From positions 248,001 to 312,000 of the forward strand of contig NZ_JAUOPC010000002.1 of assembly GCF_030546805.1 (NCBI RefSeq): a stretch of DNA of 64,000 nt. The letters are read 5' to 3'. Position numbers and translations under genes: made by a program. Of this stretch, positions 44,339 through 53,539 are shown piece by piece. The notes under the pieces are model-generated. The model did not search any database. It saw only the letters and a list, made by a program, of their open reading frames with translations, and was not told the origin of the DNA. This DNA comes from Cyclobacterium sp. 1_MG-2023. GTDB taxonomy: Bacteria > Bacteroidota > Bacteroidia > Cytophagales > Cyclobacteriaceae. Each line of letters opens with the position of its first letter. Position 1 is the first letter of the stretch.

Positions 44339-46076
44339 AGTATGTTTTATTTTTGATTTTAAGTGCCAAAAATTCGGAGGTGTCCTCCATAGACATGGCC
44401 TTTTTCCAGTAGTCTAGCGCTATTTTCTTCTCTCCAATCTTATACATGATGTCACCGTAATGTTCAAACATTACCCCACTTGGTTCGCTTTCCTCTTCCA
44501 ATGCCTTTTCCATAAATGGTCGGGCCTCTTCATACCTGTCCAGCTGAAACAAAACCCATGCATGTGTGTCCAAATAAGTTGGGTTTTCCGGATATTTTAT
44601 GACTAATTTCTGCGACATGTTCAATGCTTTCTCTAAATCCTTTTTTTCTAAAGAGAGAAAATAGGCATAATTATTCATAATATGCTCATTATTTGCATTT
44701 TGGGCCAAAACTTCTTCATAGAGTGCAAAGGCTTTTTCCTTTTCCCCCAAACCAAAGAGTACGTCTCCCAATTGGGAATTTGCCATCATGGTCAACTGAG
44801 GGTTTGATTTGTTATTTAGTTCAAGTGACTTTTCTAATGCAGATTTTGCCATTTCATTTTCCTTGCTGGCAGATTTGGCAGTTCCCAAATAAAACCAAAA
44901 AACCGCACTTTCAGAAAAGTTTTCTGTAGCCATAGAAGCAATTTCAGCAATGTTCTCAAAAGGTTCTTGATTTTCAAACATCAATGGAATCAATTGCTGG
45001 TATAGCTCTTCGTTATTTGGGGTAATATTTACAGCTTTGGAATAAAATTTTATGGCTTTTTTTGCATCATTTTGCTGAAGTCGGTAGTCTCCTAGAGCAA
45101 TTAGGGTTTCGGTATTATTGAGGTGGTAAGCTTCCAAAGGCTTGGAAAGACTGTCCAGTAATTGATCTCTTGAAGTGTTTTGCATTTGTGATAGGATATC
45201 GGAAAATGCTTTTGCTTTGACAATACCTTCCAAGTCAGGGTTGTCAAAGGCCTCTTTTAAATATTTGTTTGCCTGTTGATTTTCATTTCGATCCTTGTAC
45301 AATTTATAGGCTGCCATTTTAATGTCCGGCTGGTTAGGGTAAGTTGACAAAGTTGACAAGACAAGGTCCAGCGCTTGATTTTTTTTGTTATTATTGAACA
45401 AGATATCGACCAAAGAAAGAACGTACCTTGAATTTCCCGGGTGGGCTTCTATGAGCTTTTCGCCTTCCTTGATCGCCATATCAAGGTTGTTTTTCTTAAG
45501 GTAAATGCGCTGTTTTTGAGCGGTCAATTGCTCCACGATTCCATAAAATTCTTCTGCTTTATTTAGAGCTTCCAATGCTTTGTCAAGGTCCTGGAGTTTT
45601 AAATACAAAGAAGCAAGGTCCAAGATATACTGTCTGTAGTTCCCCTCCTTGGCCATTAAATTTTCTAAAACTCCGGCAGCTTCTCTGGTTTTGTTCTGAC
45701 TATTGTAGATTTCTGCTATTTGTAAATGGTAGTATTTGTTGTCAGGATCCAATTCTAGTGCTCTTTGTCCATAGGACAAAGCTTTTTCATACTGTTTGGC
45801 TCTTACCATCATTTGGGAAAGTTTAAAATGAATGGCACTTTCCTTTTCATTAAATTCCAAGGCTTTTAAAAAATAAAAATAGGCCTTCTCATAATCGTCT
45901 AACATGAGGTTTTTCTGCCCATCTATAAATAATCTGCTGGCCATCATCTCTTTTTCTTTTGCCTTCCGTTCTTTTCGACTAAGTTTCTTCTGAGCAAAAG
46001 CATCTCCTATGGGAACTCCCAAGAAGATGGTAAAGGTGAAAAACCAAACTAAAAAATTTAAATTCAATTTATTCAT
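44331..46076 (-). CDS. Exported tetratricopeptide-repeat protein
   Basis: 581 residues from the ATG at 46076, which gives a normal signal peptide (NLNFLVWFFTFTIFLGVPIGDAFAQ); a longer frame to 46118 is less likely. The mature protein is almost wholly TPR: at least ten helix pairs, for instance YEKALSYGQRALELDPDN, DLDKALEALNKAEEFYG and DAKKAIKFYSKAVNITPNN. It probably is a periplasmic or outer-membrane scaffold for the products of the next genes (DUF4292 lipoprotein, EnvC-like factor). Confidence 0.88.
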   Translation of the reverse strand: MNKLNLNFLVWFFTFTIFLGVPIGDAFAQKKLSRKERKAKEKEMMASRLFIDGQKNLMLDDYEKAYFYFLKALEFNEKESAIHFKLSQMMVRAKQYEKALSYGQRALELDPDNKYYHLQIAEIYNSQNKTREAAGVLENLMAKEGNYRQYILDLASLYLKLQDLDKALEALNKAEEFYGIVEQLTAQKQRIYLKKNNLDMAIKEGEKLIEAHPGNSRYVLSLVDILFNNNKKNQALDLVLSTLSTYPNQPDIKMAAYKLYKDRNENQQANKYLKEAFDNPDLEGIVKAKAFSDILSQMQNTSRDQLLDSLSKPLEAYHLNNTETLIALGDYRLQQNDAKKAIKFYSKAVNITPNNEELYQQLIPLMFENQEPFENIAEIASMATENFSESAVFWFYLGTAKSASKENEMAKSALEKSLELNNKSNPQLTMMANSQLGDVLFGLGEKEKAFALYEEVLAQNANNEHIMNNYAYFLSLEKKDLEKALNMSQKLVIKYPENPTYLDTHAWVLFQLDRYEEARPFMEKALEEESEPSGVMFEHYGDIMYKIGEKKIALDYWKKAMSMEDTSEFLALKIKNKTYYE

Positions 46077-46289
46077 ATTTTTGCACGCTATCAGTCTGCC
46101 ATCGTTTAATATTGACACAACCTCTATTTTTGACTTTTATTGGGAGATTCAACGCTGCTTAATCCAAGAGTATCAAATTGATCCATTGTAGGCGTAAAAT
46201 CTTTTTCTTTTAAAATATACAATTAACCCTTACTTTTGGTTCAACTTTTTATGTAGCCAAAAGAATTGAATACTGCGCTAAAGTTACGA

Positions 46290-46721
46290 TTATTTGCCCG
46301 TGCTCCCATAGCCTCCGGCTCCCCTTTCCGTGTCTGAAAGCTGTACCTGTGGATTCCATTCAATTTGTTCGTGTTTTGCAATGACCATCTGAGCAATTCT
46401 TTCTCCATCTTGAACGGTGAAAACGGTGTCAGAATTATTGACCAAGAGCACTTTTATTTCTCCCCGATAATCAGCATCAATTGTGCCAGGACTGTTGAGA
46501 ACCGTAATTCCATGCTTATATGCCAAGCCACTTCTAGGCCTTATTTGTGCTTCGAAGCCTTTTGGTAATTCAATATATAAACCTGTACCAATTAATTTTC
46601 TCTCCAATGGTTTCAATGTAATTGGCTGTTCAATGTTTGCAGTAAGATCCAAACCTGCAGATTGTTCAGTTTGATAAGCAGGTAATGGGTGATTTGATTG
46701 ATTGATTACGTTTATTTTCAT
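46290..46721 (-). CDS. dut: dUTP diphosphatase
   Basis: 143 residues with all five trimeric dUTPase motifs: [35 protein letters not shown] and [10 protein letters not shown]. It hydrolyses dUTP to dUMP and pyrophosphate. It begins 1 nt after the flippase gene stop, so the two are translated from one message. Confidence 0.97.
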   Translation of the reverse strand: MKINVINQSNHPLPAYQTEQSAGLDLTANIEQPITLKPLERKLIGTGLYIELPKGFEAQIRPRSGLAYKHGITVLNSPGTIDADYRGEIKVLLVNNSDTVFTVQDGERIAQMVIAKHEQIEWNPQVQLSDTERGAGGYGSTGK

Positions 46722-46722
46722 G

Positions 46723-48240
46723 CTATTTTTTGGAGAACGATTTAAATAACAAATTTAATTCCTTTTTTTCCAGCAGAAAAATTAGGCCACCATACAATAT
46801 TATGATGGAGGAATGAAGTGCGAAGTTTAATGGCAATGAACCTGTATCCAGAAGGAAGCCTCCATAACTAAAAAGAAATGCAACAAGTAAGTAGCTTACA
46901 TCCTTCTTTGTTTGATAAGGAATGGGGTAATATTTTTGGCCAATAAAGTAACAGAGTAAAGTCATTACCAAATAACTACCGAATGTGCTCAAGGCTCCCC
47001 CTATAAAACCTAAAACAGGTACCAAAGTCAGGATAATAATGATTGTAACGATAGCCCCTATTAAGGTGATATAAAAACTGTATTGTGTTTGGTCTGTGAT
47101 TTTAAACCAAATGCTTAGATTATAATATATCCCTAGAAATAGGTAACCCATTAGGAGTATAGGAACCATGGGTAAAGCTGTAGCATACCCCTCAGCTTGA
47201 AAAAACAATTCCCCGATTAATTTTAAATTTACAGATACTGCTACCATAAGGAAAGTACAGAAGATGATGAACCAATGCATTACCCTAGCGAATAACTTTG
47301 GATTGTTTTTGTTTTCAGCTTGCTGGAAGAAAAATGGTTCTGCCGCATATTTAAAGGCCTGAATAATCAGACTCATTAAAATTGCCAGTTTAAAATTGGC
47401 TCCAAAAACCCCTCCGGCCTCTCTGGAAGAAAGTCCGGGATAATAGTTTTCCGGCAATGAATATTCAAATAAGCCTCTGGAAAACACTTCGTTTGTAACT
47501 CCTGCCAAGCCCATAAATAATAAGGGCAATGCGTATTTCCACATGGGAAGCAAAATGCTGCGCTTAAGTTGTAATTTCCATTGGCCTGCCAGTTTCCAAA
47601 TGATGGGTAATATTAGCAAGTTGGCCAATAGGTTGGCCAGTAGTATATAATCAACGCCCCATTCAGGATTGTACCACTCAGCAACAAAAGGGTGTAAAAC
47701 GTGGAGTATATCTCCTGAAACTATATGATAAGCCACCACAATGAAAAGTACATTAAAACCTACATTGAGAAGGATGTTAAACAGTTTTAGCAAAGCGAAA
47801 GTCAAGGATCTGCCGTCCAGTCTCAATCGGGCAAAGGGGAGAGCCATTAGGGCGTCTATGGTTAATATCATGGCAGCCCATTGAAACAGATGGGTTTTGC
47901 CCTCATATTCAAACAATAGGCTCAGTTTTCCGGCAAAAAGGAATAATATGATTCCCAGTGATAGGCCTACAATGGTAACCAATGTTTGGGCATTTTGAAA
48001 AACTGTCTTTGGATCCAGACCTTTACCGGTCGCAAAGCGGAAATAGGATGTTTCCATGCCAAATGTAAAGATCACATTCAAAAATGCGATCAATGCATAT
48101 AGCATGGTAAAGGATCCCAAGTCTTCCTTGGGAAGATATCCCGTGTACAAGGGGACAAGCAAAAAGTTAATTGATTTGCCGAGGATACTACTGATGCCGT
48201 AGATGGCAGATTGCCCGGCCAATTTTTTTAATAGACCCAT
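46723..48240 (-). CDS. Polysaccharide/lipid-linked glycan flippase (MATE/Wzx-like)
   Basis: 505 residues, about 14 membrane helices, with the N-terminal [34 protein letters not shown] typical of polysaccharide biosynthesis (PST) proteins. It probably moves a lipid-linked sugar across the inner membrane. A distinct relative is encoded at 53536. It stands between the enoyl-CoA hydratase and dut genes, with gaps of 12 and 1 nt, so its operon neighbours do not tell its substrate. Confidence 0.88.
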   Translation of the reverse strand: MGLLKKLAGQSAIYGISSILGKSINFLLVPLYTGYLPKEDLGSFTMLYALIAFLNVIFTFGMETSYFRFATGKGLDPKTVFQNAQTLVTIVGLSLGIILFLFAGKLSLLFEYEGKTHLFQWAAMILTIDALMALPFARLRLDGRSLTFALLKLFNILLNVGFNVLFIVVAYHIVSGDILHVLHPFVAEWYNPEWGVDYILLANLLANLLILPIIWKLAGQWKLQLKRSILLPMWKYALPLLFMGLAGVTNEVFSRGLFEYSLPENYYPGLSSREAGGVFGANFKLAILMSLIIQAFKYAAEPFFFQQAENKNNPKLFARVMHWFIIFCTFLMVAVSVNLKLIGELFFQAEGYATALPMVPILLMGYLFLGIYYNLSIWFKITDQTQYSFYITLIGAIVTIIIILTLVPVLGFIGGALSTFGSYLVMTLLCYFIGQKYYPIPYQTKKDVSYLLVAFLFSYGGFLLDTGSLPLNFALHSSIIILYGGLIFLLEKKELNLLFKSFSKK

Positions 48241-48252
48241 ATAAAAAGGGGA

Positions 48253-49038
48253 CTATTCCCCTTTGAAATTAGGTTTTCTCTTTTCTAGAAAAGCGGTAGT
48301 TCCTTCTCTATAGTCTTCGGATTTCACACAGCGAGCAAAACTATTTGCTTCGATCTGGTAACCATTTTCATCACTTGCATAGACTGCATTGACACAATCT
48401 ACTATCATACCGATGGACAATGGTGCTTTGGTCATGATTTTCTTTATAACCTCCTCAGCTTTGGCTATTGCATCCGCTTTAGTAGCTTCAACATGGTTTA
48501 AAAGACCTAAGGATTTTGCCTCATTGACATCCAGCATATCACCTGTCATCAGGATTTCAGTAGCTTTGGTTCTGCCGATAAGGTTGGTCAGTCTCTGTGT
48601 ACCTCCGTACCCAGGTATAATCCCAAGGTTAACCTCCGGTTGTCCAAACTTAGCGTTTGCGGTTGCAATTCTCATATGGCAAGCTATTGCCAGTTCACAT
48701 CCTCCACCCAGCGCATAACCGTTAACTACGGCAATTACTGGTTTGTGACAGGATTCTATATTATCAAAAACTTCTTGACCAAATTCAGCAAACTTCCTAG
48801 CATTGAGTTCGTTGAGCTCTGAGATTTCATTAATATCAGCACCCGCTACAAAGGCCTTTTCACCCGCACCAGTGATGATTACAGCTCTTATGGACTTGTT
48901 ATCATTCACCTCGTTGAAAATATTTTTCAACTCTTCCAAGGTGTTGAAATTTAAGGCGTTGAGTTTGGACTCTCTGCTGATGGTAAGATAAAGTATTCCG
49001 TCTTTAGTCTCTGAAAGAATATTTTTTTGTTCAGCCAT
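48253..49038 (-). CDS. Enoyl-CoA hydratase (crotonase family)
   Basis: 261 residues. KAFVAGADINEI and GYALGGGCELA form the oxyanion hole; both catalytic glutamates are in place (Glu115 in GGGCE, Glu135 in FGQPE, 20 residues apart as in mitochondrial crotonase). It hydrates 2-enoyl-CoA in beta-oxidation or a related route. It is the first gene of a long - strand run and has a consensus promoter. Confidence 0.93.
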   Translation of the reverse strand: MAEQKNILSETKDGILYLTISRESKLNALNFNTLEELKNIFNEVNDNKSIRAVIITGAGEKAFVAGADINEISELNELNARKFAEFGQEVFDNIESCHKPVIAVVNGYALGGGCELAIACHMRIATANAKFGQPEVNLGIIPGYGGTQRLTNLIGRTKATEILMTGDMLDVNEAKSLGLLNHVEATKADAIAKAEEVIKKIMTKAPLSIGMIVDCVNAVYASDENGYQIEANSFARCVKSEDYREGTTAFLEKRKPNFKGE

Positions 49039-49061
49039 TCCAATTCTTCAATGTTAAGGCC

Positions 49062-49092
49062 CAAATATACGAGGTGCCTAATCAATCACAAA
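49062..49092 (-). promoter_or_regulatory. Consensus promoter of the enoyl-CoA hydratase operon
   Basis: On the - strand TTTG (49092-49089), a 19-bp spacer and TATATTTG (49069-49062). Transcription would begin roughly 17 nt before the ATG at 49038. Same layout as the tatA promoter. Confidence 0.75.
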
Positions 49093-49410
49093 AGATTCGG
49101 CTAAAAATCATAAATCTATTAAAATATGTATAATCAAAAAGTATCTATAAAATTGTATTTTGAATAAATTAAAAATGGTTTTATATTTAAAGAAGCTTTT
49201 TAATTATTTGCCCTGCATTTATCTATTGGACTTGAAGTTACCTGAGAATATACATCCCTGAACCTAAGTTTTCCCTGCTGTTTCTTTTTCTTGTCTACGA
49301 TATTGATCAATGGATTTTCGGTAGTAAATAGCATTCGAGGTTGAGGCTGAATTAATATTTAAAAATGTCTATTATTTCTCCTGTAAAATCAAATGTATGT
49401 CATTATTTTC

Positions 49411-49418
49411 TATTTTTG
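49411..49418 (+). promoter_or_regulatory. -7 box TATTTTTG before isocitrate dehydrogenase gene
   Basis: A perfect TAnnTTTG element 41 bp before the start codon, but no TTTG or TTG at the expected -33 distance, so the promoter may need an activator or be weak. Confidence 0.4.
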
Positions 49419-49459
49419 CATTGAAGCTAAATACATACTAAAACTCAATCACTTACCAC

Positions 49460-50926
49460 ATGACTGAAAAAAGGAAAATTACAGTAGCATATGGAGATGG
49501 TATTGGTCCGGAGATAATGAATGCAACCTTGTCTATCTTGGAAGCAGCAGGAGCAGCTATTGAACCTGATATTATAGAGATAGGAGAACAGGTATATTTG
49601 AAAGGGATTAGTTCCGGGATTGCCTCAAGTGCTTGGGATTCATTGAGAGAGACCAAAGTCTTCTTAAAATCCCCGATAACCACACCTCAGGGTGGAGGTT
49701 TCAAAAGCTTGAATGTTACGACTAGAAAAACCTTAGGACTCTATGCAAATGTCAGGCCTTGCAAAGCTTACTCTCCTTTTATTCATACCCATTTCCCTAA
49801 AACCGATTTAGTTATCATTAGGGAAAATGAGGAGGACCTTTATGCAGGGATTGAGCACAGGCAAACGGATGAGGTGTATCAATGTTTGAAATTAATTTCC
49901 AGACCCGGTAGTGAGAAAATCATCAGGTATGCCTTTGAGTATGCGCGCATGAACAAGCGAAAGAAGGTTACTTGTATGACCAAAGACAATATCATGAAAA
50001 TGACTGATGGAGTTTTTCATGAGGTTTTTAATGAAGTGGCCAAGGAGTACCCTGATATAGAAACCGATCATAAGATTATAGATATTGCTACTGCTCTAAT
50101 CGCAGATAGTCCGGAAATTTTTGACGTCATAGTTACTTTAAACCTTTATGGAGACATTATCTCTGATGTGGCCGCACAAGTTACAGGTTCTGTTGGCCTA
50201 GGTGGATCAGCTAATGTAGGGGAAGACGTGGCTATGTTTGAAGCCATTCACGGTTCAGCTCCTGACATAGCCGGCATGGACATAGCCAATCCTTCAGGCT
50301 TATTGAATGGTGCAATCATGATGCTTGTTCACATTGGTCAACCGGAGATCGCACAAAAAATAAGCAACGCTTGGATGGCGACTCTTGAAGACGGTATTCA
50401 TACCGGGGACATTTACCAAGAGGACATCAGTTCCAAAAGGGTAGGGACAAAAGAATTTGCCGAAGCCGTAATTGCCAGACTTGGTAAAGAACCGCAGCGG
50501 ATGAAGAAGGCTGTATTTGCCAAAGCAGAAAGAAGTGAAGCTGAAATCAAACAAGCCTTGGCCATCAAGCCACGAACACCGGCAGTGAAAGAACTTATTG
50601 GCTTGGATGTGTTTATAGATTGGAAGGAAGGGACTAGGGATCCAAATGTAATGGGGGATAGGCTAAGGGCCGTTAATGCCGATGGTTTAAAAATGCAACT
50701 AGTTACCAATAGAGGAGTAAGGGTGTACCCCGATGGGATGGAGGAAACCTTTTGCTCAGATCATTGGAGAGTAAGGTTTTTTGATGCAGATGACAAAGCC
50801 ATCTCTCATGAGCAGATCATAGATGTGCTCAAGCAAATCGGTGATTTGGGTTTTGACTTTGTGAAAACCGAAAACCTTTACACTTTCAATGGCGAAAGAG
50901 GTTTTTCATTGGCTCAAGGCGAATAA
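49460..50926 (+). CDS. icd: Isocitrate dehydrogenase with C-terminal extension, probably NAD-preferring
   Basis: 488 residues; longer than E. coli Icd because of a C-terminal domain (about 340-488), as in Thermus and Rickettsia enzymes. The substrate site is present: SLNVTTRKTLG, ANVRP (Arg99) and RENEED (Arg121), with the metal Asp in NLYGDIISD. The cofactor loop reads HGSAPDIAG: Asp269 and Ile270 replace Lys344 and Tyr345 of the NADP-specific E. coli enzyme, the pattern of NAD-dependent members. A strong terminator follows, so the gene is a single unit. Confidence 0.92.
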   Translation: MTEKRKITVAYGDGIGPEIMNATLSILEAAGAAIEPDIIEIGEQVYLKGISSGIASSAWDSLRETKVFLKSPITTPQGGGFKSLNVTTRKTLGLYANVRPCKAYSPFIHTHFPKTDLVIIRENEEDLYAGIEHRQTDEVYQCLKLISRPGSEKIIRYAFEYARMNKRKKVTCMTKDNIMKMTDGVFHEVFNEVAKEYPDIETDHKIIDIATALIADSPEIFDVIVTLNLYGDIISDVAAQVTGSVGLGGSANVGEDVAMFEAIHGSAPDIAGMDIANPSGLLNGAIMMLVHIGQPEIAQKISNAWMATLEDGIHTGDIYQEDISSKRVGTKEFAEAVIARLGKEPQRMKKAVFAKAERSEAEIKQALAIKPRTPAVKELIGLDVFIDWKEGTRDPNVMGDRLRAVNADGLKMQLVTNRGVRVYPDGMEETFCSDHWRVRFFDADDKAISHEQIIDVLKQIGDLGFDFVKTENLYTFNGERGFSLAQGE

Positions 50927-50936
50927 AAATTTTCAT

Positions 50937-50969
50937 TCAAGCAGGGCCTTGTCCTGCTTGATTTTTTTT
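50937..50969 (+). terminator. Intrinsic terminator of icd
   Basis: Perfect 9-bp stem TCAAGCAGG/CCTGCTTGA (50937-50945, 50953-50961), loop GCCTTGT, then eight T. It ends six bases before the next start codon, so the glycosyltransferase gene downstream has almost no leader of its own. Confidence 0.92.
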
Positions 50970-50974
50970 AATGT

Positions 50975-52261
50975 ATGAAAAGGGTTCTCATCATTACCTA
51001 TTATTGGCCACCAAGTGCCGGTTCGGGTGTTCAACGCTGGCTTAAATTTTCAAAATACCTGCCGGAATTTGGTTGGCAACCTGTAATTTTCACTCCTGAA
51101 AATCCCGATTTTTCATTGAAAGATGAGTCCCTCGAACAAGAAGTGGACAAGCATACAGAAGTGTTGAAATTCCCCATCTGGGAACCATATCAATTGTTTA
51201 GAACTCTTAAAAAGCAAAGCCCGAAAGACACCGCCAGCATTCTTGAATACAAGGACCCCGGCATGCTCGATCAGCTTGCCGTTTGGCTTAGAGGCAATCT
51301 TTTGATTCCCGATCCTAGGCTTTTTTGGATCAAACCTTCGGTTAAATTTTTGGAAGAGATTTGGGAACAAAATGATTTCAAGGCTATCATTACTACCGGT
51401 CCTCCCCATAGCATGCACTTGCTAGGTAGAAACCTGAAAAGAAAAACAGGTATTCCTTGGCTAGCCGATTTTCGGGACCCATGGTCTACCTGGGAGTTTT
51501 TGGATACCCTTAAACTAAGCGGGTTTGCCAGAAAAAAGCATCAAAAATTGGAGGCCAGTGTATTTGAAGAGGCGGATAGTTTGGTCACTATTTCTCCAAC
51601 TTTCCAGAAGGAAATGAAAAAAATAGGTGCTAAAGATATACGGGTTTTATTGAATGGGTTTGATCCTTCAGATATTCCTGAGTTTTTGACAACATCACCT
51701 GAACGTTCATCAGTGTTAGAAATTGTTTATTCAGGAGTGATTGATGCCATACGGAATCCGCTTCCATTTTTAAATGTACTTAAATCTGTTTTTGGAAAAA
51801 CTACCGGAAAGGTGAGGCTTACTTTTGTAGGTAGGGTAAATGAAAGTGTAAAGCAATTGCTTTCCGAAGACAGTTGGTTTCGAGGGCATGTGGTATTAGC
51901 GGGCTATGTTACCCATAAAGAGGTATTCTCTTATTATCAAAAGGCACATTTACTGTTGTTAATACTCACCAATACCAAAAATGCCAAAGGTAATATTCCG
52001 GGTAAATTGTTTGAGTACATGGCCACCGGTAGGCAAATATTGGCCTTAGGGGATCCACTGGGAGACACCGCTTCTATTATAGAATCCTCCGAAGCTGGAC
52101 AAGTTTATTCTCACACTGATGAGGCAGGCATGGCTCAATTTATTCAGAACTTTCAAAATAGTGAGAGGCCGAAAAAGTCGGATACAGACATTCAACAATA
52201 CAGCCGGAAAAAAATCACAGCACAATTGGCGCTGTTGCTTGATGGAATTAGCAAGCCTTAG
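50975..52261 (+). CDS. Glycosyltransferase (GT4-like)
   Basis: 428 residues, two Rossmann-like halves. The start MKRVLIITYYWPPSAGSGVQRWLKFSKYL and FRDPWSTW in the N-terminal half, and YSGVIDAIRNPLPFL, LTFVGRV and GKLFEYMATGRQILALG in the C-terminal half, are typical of GT-B fold glycosyltransferases acting on surface glycans. The usual EX7E is represented by the region KLFEYMATGRQILA. The acceptor and donor are unknown. It stands right after the icd terminator with no clear promoter between. Confidence 0.85.
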   Translation: MKRVLIITYYWPPSAGSGVQRWLKFSKYLPEFGWQPVIFTPENPDFSLKDESLEQEVDKHTEVLKFPIWEPYQLFRTLKKQSPKDTASILEYKDPGMLDQLAVWLRGNLLIPDPRLFWIKPSVKFLEEIWEQNDFKAIITTGPPHSMHLLGRNLKRKTGIPWLADFRDPWSTWEFLDTLKLSGFARKKHQKLEASVFEEADSLVTISPTFQKEMKKIGAKDIRVLLNGFDPSDIPEFLTTSPERSSVLEIVYSGVIDAIRNPLPFLNVLKSVFGKTTGKVRLTFVGRVNESVKQLLSEDSWFRGHVVLAGYVTHKEVFSYYQKAHLLLLILTNTKNAKGNIPGKLFEYMATGRQILALGDPLGDTASIIESSEAGQVYSHTDEAGMAQFIQNFQNSERPKKSDTDIQQYSRKKITAQLALLLDGISKP

Positions 52262-52400
52262 AAGGTAAATCCTGCTGTAAATACCTATTTTTAAATTGCT
52301 CCTTTTTCCGGATTTGAATTGTCAGCCCAATACCAGGCTGCTTAAGTGATACTTCAAGTGCCTGATCGATAGATTGATTAAATTTTATTAAAAGTGTCAT
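52248..52400 (-). CDS. Possible small protein of 50 residues, divergent to the sigma factor gene
   Basis: An ATG-started frame that I translated by hand (MTLLIKFNQSIDQALEVSLK..., ending PSKAC). It fills the gap between the glycosyltransferase and the ECF sigma factor, and its last 14 bases overlap the glycosyltransferase end on the other strand. The composition is protein-like (amphipathic helix, then basic stretch), but no family is recognised and no promoter is clear. It may be chance. Confidence 0.25.
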   Translation of the reverse strand: MTLLIKFNQSIDQALEVSLKQPGIGLTIQIRKKEQFKNRYLQQDLPSKAC

Positions 52401-52445
52401 ATTTTAAATTTTTTCTAACTAACATAGTTGAGATAAGATTTAAAA

Positions 52446-52952
52446 ATGGATAAAGCGCTAGAATCATTATTCCTTAAAGGCTTAGAAATAAACCAGCAGA
52501 GATTGTTCAGAATTTGCAGGGTCTATTCACCGGATGGGGAGGATGCCAAAGATCTCTTCCAAGAAATATTGGTTCAAGTATGGCGGTCTATGGATGCTTT
52601 TAAAGGTAAATCTTCCTTCAGTACTTGGATGTTTAGAATAGCTCTCAATGTCTGTCTTCAATTCAAATCTAAACACTTAAAGCGTCAAAGTCGGTTGATT
52701 AAACTGGATAGTATAACAATCGAAAATTTCTGTTCCGAAGAAGTGACCAAAGAACCGGATGAAAAATTAAAACATCTTAGAACTTGTATAAAAAGATTGA
52801 ATGAAAGTGATATGGCTATCATTACACTTTATTTGGAAGAGTTGGCCTATAAGGAGATTTCGGAGATACTGGGCTTAACTGAAAATAATGTAGCCGTGAA
52901 GGTCCGACGGATTAAATCAAAATTGTTTAACTGTATGAATGCAAGGCCATGA
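52446..52952 (+). CDS. ECF-type RNA polymerase sigma factor
   Basis: 168 residues. Region 2 (about 28-85) reads DAKDLFQEILVQVWRSMDAFKGKSSFSTWMFRIALN, region 4 (about 110-165) LNESDMAIITLYLEELAYKEISEILGLTENNVAVKVRRIKSKL. It directs transcription of an unknown regulon. The next gene overlaps by 4 nt (ATGA), a layout usual for sigma factor/anti-sigma pairs. Confidence 0.92.
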   Translation: MDKALESLFLKGLEINQQRLFRICRVYSPDGEDAKDLFQEILVQVWRSMDAFKGKSSFSTWMFRIALNVCLQFKSKHLKRQSRLIKLDSITIENFCSEEVTKEPDEKLKHLRTCIKRLNESDMAIITLYLEELAYKEISEILGLTENNVAVKVRRIKSKLFNCMNARP

Positions 52953-53539
52953 TAGAAGATGAATTAATTAAAATTTGGCAATCCTCAAGCAATCAGGAGC
53001 GGGTTAAATTTGAGAAATCAAAGTTAATGATAGAGTTACAATCAAGTTTAGATCGTTTGCACCGTAGGTGGAAATACTTGGAAAGGGTAAATATCATTTC
53101 TGCATTGCTAACCATACCTCCATTTATTCTTGCCGTCTTTTGGGCTCCTTTTATTTCCATGAAGATAGCATCGGCTCTAGTTATTGTTTGGGCAATATAT
53201 GTAGGCTTAAGAATATTGCCAATAAAAAAAGTAAAATCCGGTGATCTGGAAAGCAATTACCTACAATATCTGGAGAAAACAAAAGCCTACCTTATTGCTC
53301 AAAAGAAGTTGCTTGAAACATCATTGGATTGGGCAACATTAACAATTTACCCCATTTACCTCTTGTTTTGGGTAGGAGTGTGGGAAAGGCCTATGGCGCG
53401 TTTTATTGGGGTAATGTCTTTTTTGGTCTTGATTGGGCTTGGTGTTTTTTCTTACTATTCAAATAAGAAAAAAGTGAAAAATGAAATTCTCCCTAGCATC
53501 CAAAAGATAGATGAATTAATCAAAACGTTAAAGGATTAA
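52949..53539 (+). CDS. Membrane protein coupled to ECF sigma factor (anti-sigma candidate)
   Basis: 196 residues, no family recognised. A cytoplasmic N-terminal helix of about 45 residues (DELIKIWQSSSNQERVKFEKSKLMIELQSSLDRLHRRW) precedes two membrane helices (about 48-91), a charged loop and two more (about 125-170), then a basic tail. The start overlaps the sigma factor stop. Anti-sigma factors of Bacteroidota are often membrane proteins with an N-terminal cytoplasmic part, but the usual ZAS zinc motif is missing here and four helices are atypical. Confidence 0.7.
   Translation: MIEDELIKIWQSSSNQERVKFEKSKLMIELQSSLDRLHRRWKYLERVNIISALLTIPPFILAVFWAPFISMKIASALVIVWAIYVGLRILPIKKVKSGDLESNYLQYLEKTKAYLIAQKKLLETSLDWATLTIYPIYLLFWVGVWERPMARFIGVMSFLVLIGLGVFSYYSNKKKVKNEILPSIQKIDELIKTLKD

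Larger units (their letters stand above)
49039..49459. other. Divergent promoter region of enoyl-CoA hydratase and isocitrate dehydrogenase
   Basis: 421 bp with a full promoter toward the hydratase (49062-49092) and a -7 box toward icd (49411-49418). The middle part is very AT-rich and holds nothing I can identify. Confidence 0.5.

Noticed and set aside
46233-46257. CTTTTGG...CCAAAAG inverted repeat between the TPR gene and dut
   Set aside because: Arms of 7 bp with a loop of about 18 and no U-tract; the likeness to the repeat before the LacI-like gene is probably coincidence.
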